DNA from: Irpex lacteus | Taxonomy: Eukaryota; Basidiomycota; Agaricomycetes; Polyporales; Irpicaceae | Reading direction: 5' to 3' | DNA: 64,000 nt | Assembly: GCA_001986395.2 (NCBI GenBank) | Contig: MQVO02000015.1 | Coordinates: forward strand, 434,001 to 498,000 | Shown here: positions 49,267 through 60,616 of the stretch, in pieces | Numbering within the stretch: the stretch's first letter is position 1 | How the letters are laid out: every line of letters begins with the position of its first letter | Notes under the pieces: generated by a model | Told to the model about the DNA's origin: nothing | Database searches by the model: none | Seen by the model: only the letters and a program-made list of their open reading frames with translations | Made by a program: the position numbers and the translations under genes

Positions 49267-50528
49267 ATGTATATCCTTCATTTGTCACTCGTTGGAGTCG
49301 TAGCGCTCCTTGGTTTACTTGACACCTCTCCGACTACACAGAAGCCGTTCCGCAAGTTTCAGCGATACCTGCTCGAACGGACTCAAACCTACACGCCGGG
49401 CGCACTTAACTTCTTATCACAGCGGAATGGGGATCGCGTTAGAGATCTAGAGGCTAATGAACCGTGTGTAACACTCCATCTCACCATGGACACAGTCTAA
49501 TCCTTTGTAGCGTTTCACCCTTACGCGGTGCGCCCCCTGTGGCTGCACCGAGGTCCCGCAGGCTCAATAGACCCCCAACTTGCCCACCACCACGCTCATT
49601 GTTAACCAAAGCCAGGAAACCTACGCGAATCCTAACACCTAAAGAAGCACACTCTGTACCCATGTCACCCATTAAGCCGAAACGCTCACAGTATGCACAC
49701 CAGGAACAGCATTATCAGGACAAGACAAGTGGCCAGAATTGCTCGGCGGAAACTCATGCTGCACTCTCCCCCATTGTCGTGACAGTGGCCATTACAGTCT
49801 TCACTATTCTTAAGACCCGAGGAACTGCAAAGCGGAAGCGTCTCATTCAGAATCTGGCGCATGGGTATCAAGCAGCAAACGTGGTGCCGAAAGCAAGTGT
49901 CAGGGAATCTCCCTCTGTTGTACTGGCTGAAGTCGTAGACTCTTCAGGTACGAGGTCTATGGATTTAGATGTAATATCCTTTAACAGGAATCTCAATACA
50001 GATCCAACAGACATTAGTGACGTCGTGAAGAACGTAGCCATTCAGCAAGATGCTATCCTGAACGCGAACCATGAGGTGGACGATCCGTTTGTGGCACAAG
50101 AACTAGAATACGTGGACGGCCGTCTTCCGGTTGCTATTTCTTTTGAACTTCCTGGAAAACTCGTACCTATCGACTCTGATGAATCGATCTACGAACTCGA
50201 GGACGATGAAGAACAAGATGATGGCTCAATCAGCCCTTCTGCCAGCTCGTCTTCTGAGGACTCATCTGAGGATCTCCAGGACTTGCAGTCCAACGGTCAT
50301 GCGCGCGCGCCCACGACCGAAAGGAGGGCGCCTTGGACAGCTGCTCGTGCGGATGCAGCAACAAACTGGAGGGAACGCCGAGATGAAGAACGTCCTAGGG
50401 TTGCTGCAAACGGATGGCAAGCGGTTAATGCGTACCTAGGGCGGGCGAGTCCAGAGAAGCGTCCTGCTCGACAGATGCCTACAAGACTTGCTCCGGAATG
50501 GATTCAAGATAATCAAGTACGAGCGTAG
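49267..50528 (+). CDS. Hypothetical membrane protein
   Basis: Two exons, 49267-49463 and 49511-50528, join through a 47 bp intron (GTGTGT to TTGTAG) to give 404 aa. The N-terminus is hydrophobic (VGVVALLGLL) and could be a signal peptide or anchor. A second hydrophobic segment lies at about residues 150-167 (LSPIVVTVAITVFTIL) followed by a basic KTRGTAKRKR stretch. The C-terminal half is polar with an acidic/Ser-rich patch (SIYELEDDEEQDDGS) and a basic end with repeated Trp. I recognise no domain. It lies same-strand, 233 bp after the Rkm4-like gene. Exon phase and codon use support a real gene; function is unknown. Confidence 0.68.
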
Positions 50529-50956
50529 GAAAGACTCGACCTCTCGAATGATCCTCTTGACCGCGATACCTTCATACACACTTTCTCCTAGAGCTGTAGC
50601 TCTATCATGTTCAGTTTGTTCATCAATCTACTTACCCATTCTACTCGCACTGCTCGAGTCGGTCTGAAGGCAAGACCACTGGCAGTACTAGTCTCGATGA
50701 CACAATTGAGAACACACACGTGATTAGCACCTGGTCTGTGCGTGGGAAAGAGAACGTGCTGCCAGGGGCGGAGTCTGAATCGGAGTTATCGCCCAACACG
50801 CAGGTTTGCCCGGGATGCCTACCTTGTATAAAACCTTGACTCGCCCCCTTCTCCCCCAGCAGCGCTGGGCCCCGCCTCCCCCGTCGAGTTCAACGAGGAG
50901 TAGTCGTCGCCGGCCTGTGCTAGCTCATCGTCGTCTACAACGTCGAGAAGAGCATT
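50529..50956. other. Promoter region of the TFIIA gene
   Basis: It contains the 3' end of the hypothetical gene and a GC-rich leader with pyrimidine tracts before the ATG at 50957. No gene is supported. Confidence 0.5.
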
Positions 50957-52252
50957 ATGTCGAATAAAATAGTGGTGAGCTACTCACCGACTTTGGTGTC
51001 GATGATTTTGCGTCCGTGTCGCTGAGTAATATCCCTGTCTCCGTCGTGTGTGCCGTCTCTCCCCAATGTCTCTACCGCTATTCTGCTACCAAACGCAATC
51101 AATGCAACTTTGCCCTTCACGCTCATGCTCGTCAGCCACAAATATACCGTGTCGTGATCGACGATGTCATTCGGTCCATAAAACCCGAGTTCGACGAGTA
51201 TGGTGTCAGTGAAGATGTCCTTGCAGAATTGCAACATGTGAGTATACAGTCATTTCTTTCAGAAGCAAGAACAAGCATTCTCACATTTTCGACGGCAGAA
51301 ATGGGAGAGTAAAGTCATTGCTTCTCATGTTGCTGAATTCGAGCCTCCTCCGCCTCAGCCTGTCCCTCCCCACCACCCCACCCATCCCTCTGTAGCACCT
51401 CAACAACATAACCCCCAGCCACACCCGGCGTATCCTCCCCATCCCATCCACCATGGGCATCCTCAGTACTACTACACCCCACAGCCTCCGCCTCCCCCAC
51501 CACCTGGACCACAGGTCAAGACAGAGCCCGTTGACTCGCGTTACATGCTCAATGCGCCGCAAACGTCGACCTATACGCTCCCTTCACTACCAGGACCACC
51601 GATATCTGGCCCCGGCGTCCCCCCGAGACCTGGCGGCCAAGTGATAAGTTTCCAGGGGACGCCACCGACAGCCAGATATCCAGGTAATGCACAGTCGATC
51701 GCCCCGCAGAAGAATGGAGCTACCAATGGTCGTATCCCCCAGACAGATGGACCATCGGCCTCTTCTAGTACGGCCTCTTCATCAAGGATACCTCAGGTTG
51801 ACGGGCCTTCCTCGTCGTCGTCATCCGGGTCGCCCACTCCCCCTCCTGCTGCCTATGCCCCTCGAGGCACTGCGCATCCTAGCTTGCCACAGCCTTCGCA
51901 GACCAGGACCGATGATGGAGAAGGCGACGAAGCGATTAACAGTGACCTTGATGACTCTGACTCTGACAACGAGAAGGAAGACGTCGAGGGCACGGGAGGA
52001 GAGATAGATATTGTGTTTTGTACATACGACAAGGTAAGTTCTACTCGTATGGGCATGTCCCATCCCATCTTAATTAATATGGCGGAATAGGTCGCCAGGG
52101 TCAAGAACAAGTGGAAGTGTGTTCTCAAGGATGGCATGATCCACGTGAACGGGAAAGACTACCTGTTTGCCAAGTGTACCGGGTACGTTCCCGCTCTTGC
52201 GAGATACCGTCTCTATACTCATCGCGTCTCGTGCAGTGAATTCGAATGGTAG
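50957..52252 (+). CDS. TOA1: Transcription initiation factor TFIIA large subunit
   Basis: Five exons (50957-50974, 51136-51237, 51299-52033, 52091-52182, 52237-52252) give 320 aa. The first exon codes only six residues and is followed by a 161 bp intron. The N-terminal helical-bundle region reads IYRVVIDDVIRSIKPEFDEY and ELQHKWESKVIASHV. A long Pro/Gln/Ser-rich linker follows, then an acidic stretch (NSDLDDSDSDNEKEDV). The C-terminal beta-barrel region reads IVFCTYDKVARVKNKWKCVL and NGKDYLFAKCTGEFEW. This two-ended pattern with a free middle is diagnostic. The protein binds TBP with the small TFIIA subunit at RNA polymerase II promoters. Confidence 0.96.
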
Positions 52253-52935
52253 AACTCCTCTCTGTATCGCTCATATACGTCAGTCTCAAGGACGACTGAC
52301 TTCTCAAAGGATGTAAAACGCAATAATATCATATCACATCACATCGGCCTCTGTCTTGTCTTCGCCATCTATCTTGCTTTCAACGGGTCCCTGTTCCCAA
52401 GGCCCGTGCTTCAATCCATCCTTCCATGTCTTCCTCTCCCCATGTCGCATCCGCTTTCGTATATATAACACACATGCACACTCTCACAGACACCGCAACT
52501 CAACCCGTTTCAAGTACTTACAATCACTGCTCTCTGTGTCGCGCACCCCACACCCCAACCCATCCTTCCGTAGTCTCATGTCTTTTAGGCTTTATGTAAC
52601 AGTAACTTTATAGGCTCTTCATCTGCCTTTCTCAAACCAGTTATTCAATATTCATTTTTTATCTGCTCTGGTGTACCAACTTAGCGCAATGTCCGTCGTG
52701 CGGTACGTCAGATCGCAACGAAAAGTAAAGAACCACTGGACTGACGGAAGGTTTCAGCCACAAGGGGTGGTTTCATGGGAACGTACATTCATTTCTTACC
52801 TACGTATACTGATAAACATACATTTAACTTACTCAGGCACGTACACATTCCCTTCCAGTCCGTCTCCACCATCCTCCCAACGTACACTGATCAAAGGACC
52901 ATCCTGCCCGATACAGCCATGCGCTCTCTCCACAT
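52253..52935. other. Convergent intergenic region
   Basis: This is the space between the stops of TFIIA and the CUE-domain gene; both 3' untranslated regions are expected here. It is rich in CA/CT-type simple sequence. No gene is supported. Confidence 0.5.
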
Positions 52936-54879
52936 CTACTTAGGACTCCTCCTAGAATCAAACGGATTCTCAACATAATCAAGCTCATCTTCATCCTCAT
53001 CCTCCTCCCTTCTTGCCCCTCCTACCGCGGACCCTTGAGGACTCAACAACGAAACAGGACGTTTCGGCAGCAACCCAAACTTGGTGACGTTCAGGGGACT
53101 GCCTGCTTGTGTTGTCGGCGGGCGTGGGGTCGATGTATCGGTAGATGGGGAGGTTGATTGGGTTGTGGGGACTGGGATTGGTTGAGTTTGCGTGGGTTGG
53201 GGTTGAGAGAGTTGAGAGGGATGAGGAGGGGAAGAGGTGGGAGGGAAGTAGGATGGTGTTTCGGTTGTTGTTGTGGGTTGTGCGGGCGCGACCTGGTCTG
53301 TGTCTTGGAGTTCGTTGATCAGCCTCCTCTCTTCAAATTCAATTTATTTAGGTGTGTTTCAAGGGGAGGGAGAAGTGAAAGGGTGAAAACAAACTAGACT
53401 TACCATCAACATCATACCCCCTCACAGGTGCCTGCATCGGCTGCGTACGCGGCGGGCTCGCACTCGTCACACTCGTCACACCACCACCTTGCTGACTCTG
53501 ACTCGTCGGACTCCTCTCATGTCGGCCAACAGGTGTCCATCCGTCTCCTTCGGTGGTACGGTTCGCAGTGGTGTTGGTGTTGGCGGGTTGACTGTAGTAC
53601 TGGCTCGCGGCGTGTCTGTCCATGGTCGCCCCTGGCCCCGGTGGCGAAGAGGAAGAGGTACCCCAGGAGGGAGGGGGGTGTTGGTCGTAGCCGCCTGGTT
53701 GTTGTGATCTGAGTGGAGCGGAATTGGAATGGTGAGTATTGTGAGATAATAAAGAGGGTAGGAGGAGGAAGGAAAGTACTGACCGGGCGCCGGTGTCTAG
53801 CTCGTTGATCTTGGCTTTGACTTTGGAGAAGATGGAGGAGAAGGTTCGTTTTCCACCTATATGTCCGACAGGTGTCAGTAATAGTCCACAACGTTAATCG
53901 ATTAATCCCCCGTTCGCGGGAGGTCTATATATGACACACGTACTTTCGGCGATCTGGTTGAAAGTCTCCTTTATCTCGTTAAAGTCTGCGCCCTGTTGAG
54001 GTTGTGCGTGGGGATGGTTCTACGCGAATCGTAATATTCAATTAGTCCTCTCCGCATTCCAATATATCAGGACCCATCATCGCTTACCTCCCTAGTCGCG
54101 TAAGGCACATCTCCATCCCTGCCATCGGCACTTCTCCTCTGCCAACTCTGCCCCGTAGCAGGTCTCGCAGGGGACCAAGTCCGACCTTGAGTCGCCTGCC
54201 TATCGTCTTCGAGCTGCAACTGTCTGGCCAGTGCCTCGTCCAGTTCCAGTGATGAGGGCTCCGCAGCTGCGGCTGCGGGCTGCTGGGGGTGGGAGGAGAC
54301 GTAGTCCGGATCGGACATGCCAAGGAGAGCCTCCACAGCTGCCTCTTCGTTGTAGTTGACCGAGGCCAGTACGGACTCCCTATAGTGTAATACATGAGAA
54401 GGCGTCAGCCGGTGAAACAGAGATAGTACGTACAAGAGAGCATCGTCAAAGTCGGGGAACATCCCCTTCAATTGAGCGACGCCTGGGTGCGTCTGTGTCT
54501 GCTGCGGAGTATCATCCGTAGCGTGCGTAGTCGGTGGGGGCAGCTCATCGCCAAAATGTACGTGCGAAGCCATCGTCTCTTCAGCTTGAGCAGTACTGGT
54601 GGGCTCTGGACGCGGTGGAAGAGCAGGTGTAGCATCTACTCCCTCGGTCGGTGCAGTATCAGTGTTGTCAGCGAAGGGGTTGGTGGCATCGATGGTCGTC
54701 GGATTCGAATGCGCAGTGGGTGATTGAGTTGCGGTAGCGGTTACAGTGGGAGAGTTCGAAGAATCCTGATTGGTGGGTGCAGCGGGGCCGGTCACCGAAG
54801 TTGTGCCTTCGTCGACGTGTGGGGCGACGGCGGGCGGCGGTTGCTCGCTGGGTTTGGACGTCTCGTCGGTGGTGGACAT
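52936..54879 (-). CDS. CUE-domain ubiquitin-binding protein (Cue5-like)
   Basis: Six minus-strand exons (54879-54434, 54379-54088, 54019-53944, 53856-53784, 53708-53404, 53330-52936) give 528 aa. Residues 1-130 are Thr/Pro/Ser-rich. The CUE domain at about 134-176 reads LKGMFPDFDDALLESVLASV and EEAAVEALLGMSDPDY; MFP and the late LL are the ubiquitin-contact signatures. A conserved stretch FNEIKETFNQIAE, then TFSSIFSKVKAKINELD, follows. The C-terminus is Pro/Gln-rich and ends with FGLLPKRPVSLL and ELDYVENPFDSRR. Yeast Cue5 is a receptor for autophagy of ubiquitinated proteins; the same role here is inferred from the domain only. The first ATG in frame is at 54879. Confidence 0.86.
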
Positions 54880-55637
54880 GGTGGTGAAGGACAAAGAGGA
54901 GATGTGTACTGCGCTGGTTGCTGTGGCAGGGAATTATGCCCAGTAATGAGATCATTTTAGATCAGGCGCCCGTTCCTGATAACAACTCAGCGTGCCTCTT
55001 TCTCTTCGCCACCATAATCAGTCGTAACGAGTAAGTTTAGGTCATCACGAGAGGCCTTGCAGTTGAACTAATGATCATATTTGTGAACCTAGATATCCAT
55101 GCAGGGCTTGAAGCTTGAAGCTCCCCCTCATCCAACTACTGCGCAGACGCAATGTGGAAATCTAACTTGAAAGATGCCTCCCTTTAAAGTCTCCTTGATG
55201 GAAAGGTGTCTTCAATATCCACGTTGCTGTGGCCACTTGCAATTGACGTGTATTTCCACGACGAGATGCCACGCTAATAAGGGCAAGTGGAGTGTGTCAA
55301 GGGGCGCCCCGCGATGCCAAATGAGAGTTTGTTCAGCTGGGTCCGACCGCTCCAAGGCACTCCAAAGCCAACATACACCGACCGCCCACCCCGCAGGAAC
55401 TCACGCGCGTGGTGGCTACACGCACAGCCAATGTGCCTAAGTATCCAAGGGCTTCCAAGGGGCACTCGCCCCACTGACGTTACCCAAGCTCTGTGTATAT
55501 AAACTCCCACCCAGGATGTGGTATTTTTCCACTACTACTACCACCCTTACCACAACTCCCCACACGACCAACTTCAACAAACAATAGTAAGTTCGTTTGG
55601 TGCATTCTCAACACCTTATCTCTAACCGCACTCCCAG
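54880..55637. other. Divergent promoter region with a 5'-UTR intron
   Basis: This region separates the CUE gene and the small coiled-coil gene. The right part contains a TATA box (55496-55503) and a probable leader intron of the coiled-coil gene at 55587-55637 (GTAAGT to CAG), which ends immediately before the ATG. No gene is supported. Confidence 0.5.
55496..55503 (+). promoter_or_regulatory. TATA box of the coiled-coil gene
   Basis: TATATAAA lies 135 bases before the ATG at 55638. Removing the likely 51 bp leader intron shortens the distance to 84 bases, normal for a fungal core promoter. Confidence 0.6.
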
Positions 55638-56156
55638 ATGCCTCTCTTCAAACACAACAACCCCCCACCACCTCCGCCACCCCAATCACCCCCTCCATCC
55701 CGCTCCCGCTCCATGTTCTCCCGCAAACGCGACTCCGACCCATACCAAAACGGCAATGGCTACCACGACGACAACTACAACACCTCCAACAACCGCAGCG
55801 GAGGCGGCGGCGGACTCTTCTCCCGTCGCCGATCCTCCTCGTCGTCCTCGCGTTCCCGCGATTTCAAGAACGACCCTTCTATCCTTGCAGCGAAGCAGAA
55901 GGTCGCGGATGCAGAGCAGTCTGAGCGCGATGCGGATCGTGCGCTGGGGAATGCGCGTGCGGCGGTGAGAGAGGCGAGGCAGCATGTGCAGATGTTGGAG
56001 CGTGAGGCTCTTGAGGAGTAAGTGGTTATATTTGGATATTGGGTAGTGCGTTTTGACTGACGTGGTGACCTTTATAGTGCCCGTCGCGCAAAGGCGAAGC
56101 AATCAGAGGCCAAGGCTGTTGGCAAGAGTGCCAAGGGTCTCGGCCGCCACGGATAA
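55638..56156 (+). CDS. Small basic coiled-coil protein, function unknown
   Basis: Two exons, 55638-56017 and 56078-56156, give 152 aa. The N-terminus starts MPLFKHNN followed by a poly-Pro run. The middle has Arg/Ser-rich blocks (MFSRKRDSD, LFSRRRSSSSSSRSRD) and a Gly run. Residues about 80-150 form a charged, Ala-rich heptad pattern (AAKQKVADAEQSERDADRAL and on) likely to be a long helix or coiled coil, ending GKSAKGLGRHG. A strong TATA box and a leader intron suggest high or regulated expression. I recognise no named family. Confidence 0.75.
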
Positions 56157-56521
56157 ACGACATCCAACACTTTTCTCTGCAGAAGTCTTACAACTCTCGA
56201 ATACCCATTTATTTTGAAAGGAGAACAACACATCCCGTCTGATTATCTCCCCTTTTATGCCTCTTCACGCTTCCAATGACATTTTACGACCTTACGCTAC
56301 CCGCTTTAATGTGTTTTTATCACTGTATACCACTGCTTTTCTTAATGGGACTTTAATCTTTTGTTCACATATAATTCGGTGTGTACATGAGAGACGTTGG
56401 CTGCGACGATGACGTCATGAGTGGGTTAAAATTGCCTGATAGGGTAGTTGAGTTTAGAAAACTCTCAGTAAATTGCATTACATAATCCACCAACGAATCA
56501 CTCACCTCTAAATCAAAATAC
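56157..56521. other. Convergent intergenic region
   Basis: This should contain the 3' ends of the coiled-coil gene and of the small minus-strand gene. No gene is supported. Confidence 0.5.
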
Positions 56522-56774
56522 TTACGCCACTGTCGGCGCAGGGACCGGCGCTCTACCGTCCAACTCGCCCTTCGTCGCCTTCACCCCTACAATATAGCAG
56601 CGCGATCAGCCTTTTGAACTCTTTCATGCTATAGATGACACAATAATACTACTGACGTGATGCCCATGTGGGATCCACTGTCTCTACGGCGTTGACTAAG
56701 GATGCCAACAGTGCCAGCGCGAGGAGGGGGAGGAAGGCGAGCCTGAGGCGGGTGATTCTAACGGCGGGTTGCAT
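56522..56774 (-). CDS. Very small protein with an N-terminal hydrophobic segment
   Basis: Two minus-strand exons, 56774-56657 and 56586-56522 (70 bp intron), give 60 aa. The N-terminus is basic, then strongly hydrophobic (LAFLPLLALALLASLVNA), like a secretion signal with a likely cut after VNA, or a signal anchor. About 30 polar residues follow (VETVDPTWASR, then VKATKGELDGRAPVPAPTVA). There are no cysteines, so it does not resemble a Cys-rich effector. An in-frame ATG lies 41 codons upstream at 56897, but the hydrophobic start at 56774 is the more sensible one. No family is recognised. Confidence 0.6.
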
Positions 56775-57562
56775 TGCGTTAGGTGATGAGTCGACAATTG
56801 GGGTGTGAGGTGAGGGAAGACAAGAAAAATACCGTTCCTCCGAGCTTTTATGTCGATCCAGACATTTGTCTGACACCGCAGCCAAACTTGACATCAAAAG
56901 GCTGCATCATTCAGTCCCATTGATATGACAAGCCTACATAGCTCGGGCACGGATTTCGTCTCCGTCGTACCTATGCCGCAATAAGTACACTACATAACTT
57001 TTCCCAATATGAATATGCTGACAGTTCGCCGGTGTCCATGCCATGGAGACAGAGAGTGAGACATCAGCGCTCAGCCGCAAGAGGATCGTCGGGAATTGTG
57101 GCACAAGTAACGGAGACGATCCTCGTGTACCTTAATAATTACGGAATCTAGGAGGTTTTCTGTGTCTTGACAGATTGATCTTCATTCAAGTATGTATGTT
57201 GTGTTGTGCTGATACCTTGCAACATCTCTGACAGGGAGCAGAGAATGAGGACTATCAGTCCTGTTTCTTGAAAATAGAAGTGATAGAAACTTATGACAAA
57301 TATGAACGGAAAGATCATCTCGACGAACAAAGGCCGAGCCAAGCACCGTGAAATCGTCAGCGTTTACTTATGTTGATGTGTACAATACAGATGGGATGAT
57401 GTGCGTGAGTACGTGCATGATGCAGGAGTATAAATACAGGTACAGGTAGTGGTGGTGGTGGTGGTGGTGGTGGTGGTGGTGGTGGTGGTGGTGGTGGTGG
57501 TGGTGGTGTCTGTGATGTTAACATTAGAGGGTATGCAGATAATGATACGGAACGGCCAAGGG
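56775..57562. other. Intergenic region with a GGT microsatellite
   Basis: This is the upstream side of the small hydrophobic gene and the 3' flank of ADA2. No gene is supported. The GGT run at 57451-57508 is listed separately. Confidence 0.5.
57451..57508. repeat. (GGT)19 microsatellite
   Basis: Nineteen uninterrupted GGT units, read on the plus strand, lie 55 bases beyond the ADA2 stop, so the run is probably in that gene's 3' untranslated region as ACC repeats. Confidence 0.95.
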
Positions 57563-60001
57563 TCATGAACGGGGTGTAGAGCCGGATGGTTGGCCTAGAG
57601 AGAACGAGGAGGAGGGTGTGAAGGTGAATGGTGCAGAGCCTAGAGCGGGCGTGACAGGTAAAGGAGGTACGGGTGAACGGATGTTTGAGTCTTTGCTTGG
57701 TGAGGCGCTGAGGGATGGTGTAGCGGAGACGCGATTTCTACGAGAAAAAATGAGCAAAACTTGGCTATCATCATAGGAGTTCAGTGAGACGTACGGGTCT
57801 GAGTTGGCAGCTGCCGACGGGTCGCCGACGTTCCCTACTCTCATGAACCCCGCTTGGACGAGGAAGTCCCATATGCGACTCGTCTTGTTCACGTCGATCT
57901 TGACCAAATCGCGAGTCTCCCGACGACGAAGCTTGCCTCCACGCCGTGCATACTCGCGTATCAGCGTTTCCTTGATGACGAGGTACGGCTTGGGGAGGAT
58001 GCGCAGTTGTGAGCAGAGGGTTTGTTCTTCGGGGGTGAGGAGGTGCAGGGAGGGGCTGTTTGCTAGGTTGAGAGGTTGCGCTGTGAGGTGAGTGCAAGTG
58101 TTGAGTTTTGTGTGAGCTTCGGAGGCTATGTGGATGTTGGGAGAATACTTACGCATCTTTCGTCCGGGTGGCCCAACCCCATTAGTCTGTGCTGCTTTAC
58201 CTCCTTCACGTGGAGAGTCTGGTACTGCAGATTGTCTGCCGACGCTCGCGCGAAGGTTACTGTGGCGCTCGGAGGCGTAGTAATCTCGAGAGCTCCAGTT
58301 CGCCTTGACTTGGTTCTGTGGAATGATAACACGATTGAGTTTTGGTGTAATATGACGACTCGACGAATAACTGACCCTCTTGTCATCGTCTATATGAAAC
58401 TTGGTAATGTCCGCTTCCGATAGCAGTCCTAGTCTGCGGTAAGACTGCAGTTCCGCTATACGCTTTCTCAAGGTGTGCTCCCCTAGAGGTATTACTCCGA
58501 GTCAGATGAAGCCAAGGAGCGTGATGATAATAGGCGTACATAGTATATCAGCTGCAAACTCCTCGAAATCCGCCGCAGTTTGCAGCCGGGCGAAGGGGCG
58601 TAGTCGGTGAAGGATCTCCTTGTCTTCCCTGGGGCGCTTCTTCTCGTTGGCTTGCATCTACATACGTCGAGTTGTCAGGTATGGGCTCGGTGAGATGTTG
58701 AACAGAGGCATTTTACCTGCTTATAGTTGAGCAAGCCTCGCTCGAATATCAACGCTTTGGCTTCATGCCGCTTCTCTACCCGCTGCTGATACATCTCCAA
58801 TAACGTGAGTTTGAACTGGATAGAGTCTTTCGTCTCAATAGGCGGAGGTAAAGTAGGCTCATCAGCCTCCTCATCCAAGTTCCCATCTTTCTCCTCTGTC
58901 TTCGGCGGGGACTCAGGTTTAGGAGTGCTACTGGCCAGCCGGTGGCCGTTGATGATACCATTCGCAAACCCGTTTGGTAGACGTTTGCCGCCACCAGGCG
59001 TCGACTCGCGCAACTTTGCCTCTTCTAGCAACTTTGCACGAGCTTTGACGTCGAGGTCTTCTTGGTCTTCAGGGATCTTATCTCCGTCCCATTCTAGGAC
59101 TATACCGAATTCGAGATCTTTGACGAGATCTTCTGCCTCGTTGTCGAGCTCGTGTTCGAACTCAAGTCGACCAGGCAGAAATCCGGCCACTTCGTGTATG
59201 CCTGGGGCGGATGTGGGAGCCACCTTTGGTGCAGGTGGAGGAATGGCGTTCATCTTGGATATTCGTCTTCGTTTACGCTCTTGAAACTCTTCGGGGTCGA
59301 TATCAAAGGTGAGGTCCATTCGCTGGCGTATACCTTGAGCACGGTTTGCAGGATGGCGAGATAATCATACTCACAGGTATGGGCCAGTTTGGGGAGTCGA
59401 TGTATACTGTTTTATAGTGCTTCTCGACTTCTTCTTTGGTGTGTGTACCTACGTGTTCGGCTATAGCTTGCCAGTTTCCCAAACCCTGCAGGGATATACC
59501 CTCCAGCAGAAGTAGCTCTCTGAAAGGCTATCAATGGGCGCTCAATACCACATCCTCGCGGCGGTTACTTACTCATCGGCTCCCCAGTCCTCGGTAAAGA
59601 TCGGATACGAGTGCAATTCCTAATCGATATTGTATGAGGATAATAACATCGACCACAGCATGATCAGCATAGCTTACCACGACACGATATGGATGATCGC
59701 GTTTGTGTTTGCCAAACTCCTTCCCCGCACAAAAACATGCCGGACATATGTCCACCCCGTCACCAGGCTCGCATACAGGGTCTGCACATTTTATTCGAAT
59801 CGAGTGGGTGAGGTCGCAGGCGCAGCCGTCGCACTGGATCTGCAAGCCAGGCTCGTTCACAGCTACATATAGGCGTCTAAGTTAGTCGCAGCGTGGGAAA
59901 TACAGGCAAGAGTGAAGCGTCCTGGTGCCAGTCACTTGCAGAGAATACTCACTTTGAATCTCCTCAGGTTGGTGCTGCCGCGTTCGGTGAGTAACAGTCA
60001 T
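57563..60001 (-). CDS. ADA2: SAGA/ADA complex adaptor Ada2
   Basis: Ten minus-strand exons (60001-59953, 59862-59678, 59619-59573, 59519-59375, 59322-58717, 58657-58540, 58482-58376, 58315-58153, 58080-57795, 57737-57563) give 626 aa. Order of domains: ZZ zinc finger from about residue 26 ([25 protein letters not shown]), SANT/Myb from about 85 ([36 protein letters not shown]), the central Ada2 region ([20 protein letters not shown]), and a C-terminal SWIRM domain ([36 protein letters not shown]). Ada2 stimulates the Gcn5 acetyltransferase in SAGA. A Ser/Pro tail extends about 70 residues beyond SWIRM. The last intron is 57 bp, in frame and stop-free, so retention would only lengthen the tail. 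The gene is divergent from CTR9. Confidence 0.96.
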
Positions 60002-60616
60002 TCTTCTTGGCCACCCTCAGACTATCTGCTGCCCTACTGAGGCCCCAAATAGGTCCCTGATCCGTCGATTATTGCACGCCGTATCGCCGGTTTCGAGTGC
60101 TCAATCCAGTTCGTAGGTGTTGTGGCCGCTTCAGCGGTGAAGACACACCAGGAATATACCCTAATGACCCCAAAAGAAGGTGTATAAGTTGGTTGTTGCT
60201 CGTCGCCACTGGCGATGATAGACACGCACCTGAACCCCTCGATTTCGACTGTTTCTCCGTAGATAGATAGCTTTGATGTTCGACTCGTGCTCCTAGTCGA
60301 AGAGCAAGTGTTGAGAGTCGGATCCTAGAGCAGAGAATGCGCCAGAGGCAGTCGTCGTCGACGTCGCTCGCTCGGCGTCGGCGGCGGCCAATGCGCTGTC
60401 ACATATGTCACGCAATGTCACGACTATGCCTCGTCACGCATCCTCGGGCGCTTGTTCACTCAACGTTAACGTCTCCTGCCACCGGCCGCGGCGAGTGAGG
60501 AAAGCTGAACTTCAAGTCCTCGTCGTCCCCGTCGTGTAATTTCTTGGCTGTAGGATACTAGAAGAAGTTCGCTTTTCAACGACCCCCACGAACGACCCCC
60601 ACGCCTACTTCCAGCA
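60002..60616. other. Shared promoter region of ADA2 and CTR9
   Basis: This 615 bp divergent region separates two transcription-machinery genes. Pieces are rich in CGTCG-type sequence around 60350-60390. No gene and no clear TATA box are seen. Confidence 0.5.

Noticed and set aside
60305..60590. CGTCG-rich sequence thought to be a CpG-type or repeated element
   Set aside because: No consistent unit length; it looks like ordinary GC-rich promoter sequence between ADA2 and CTR9.
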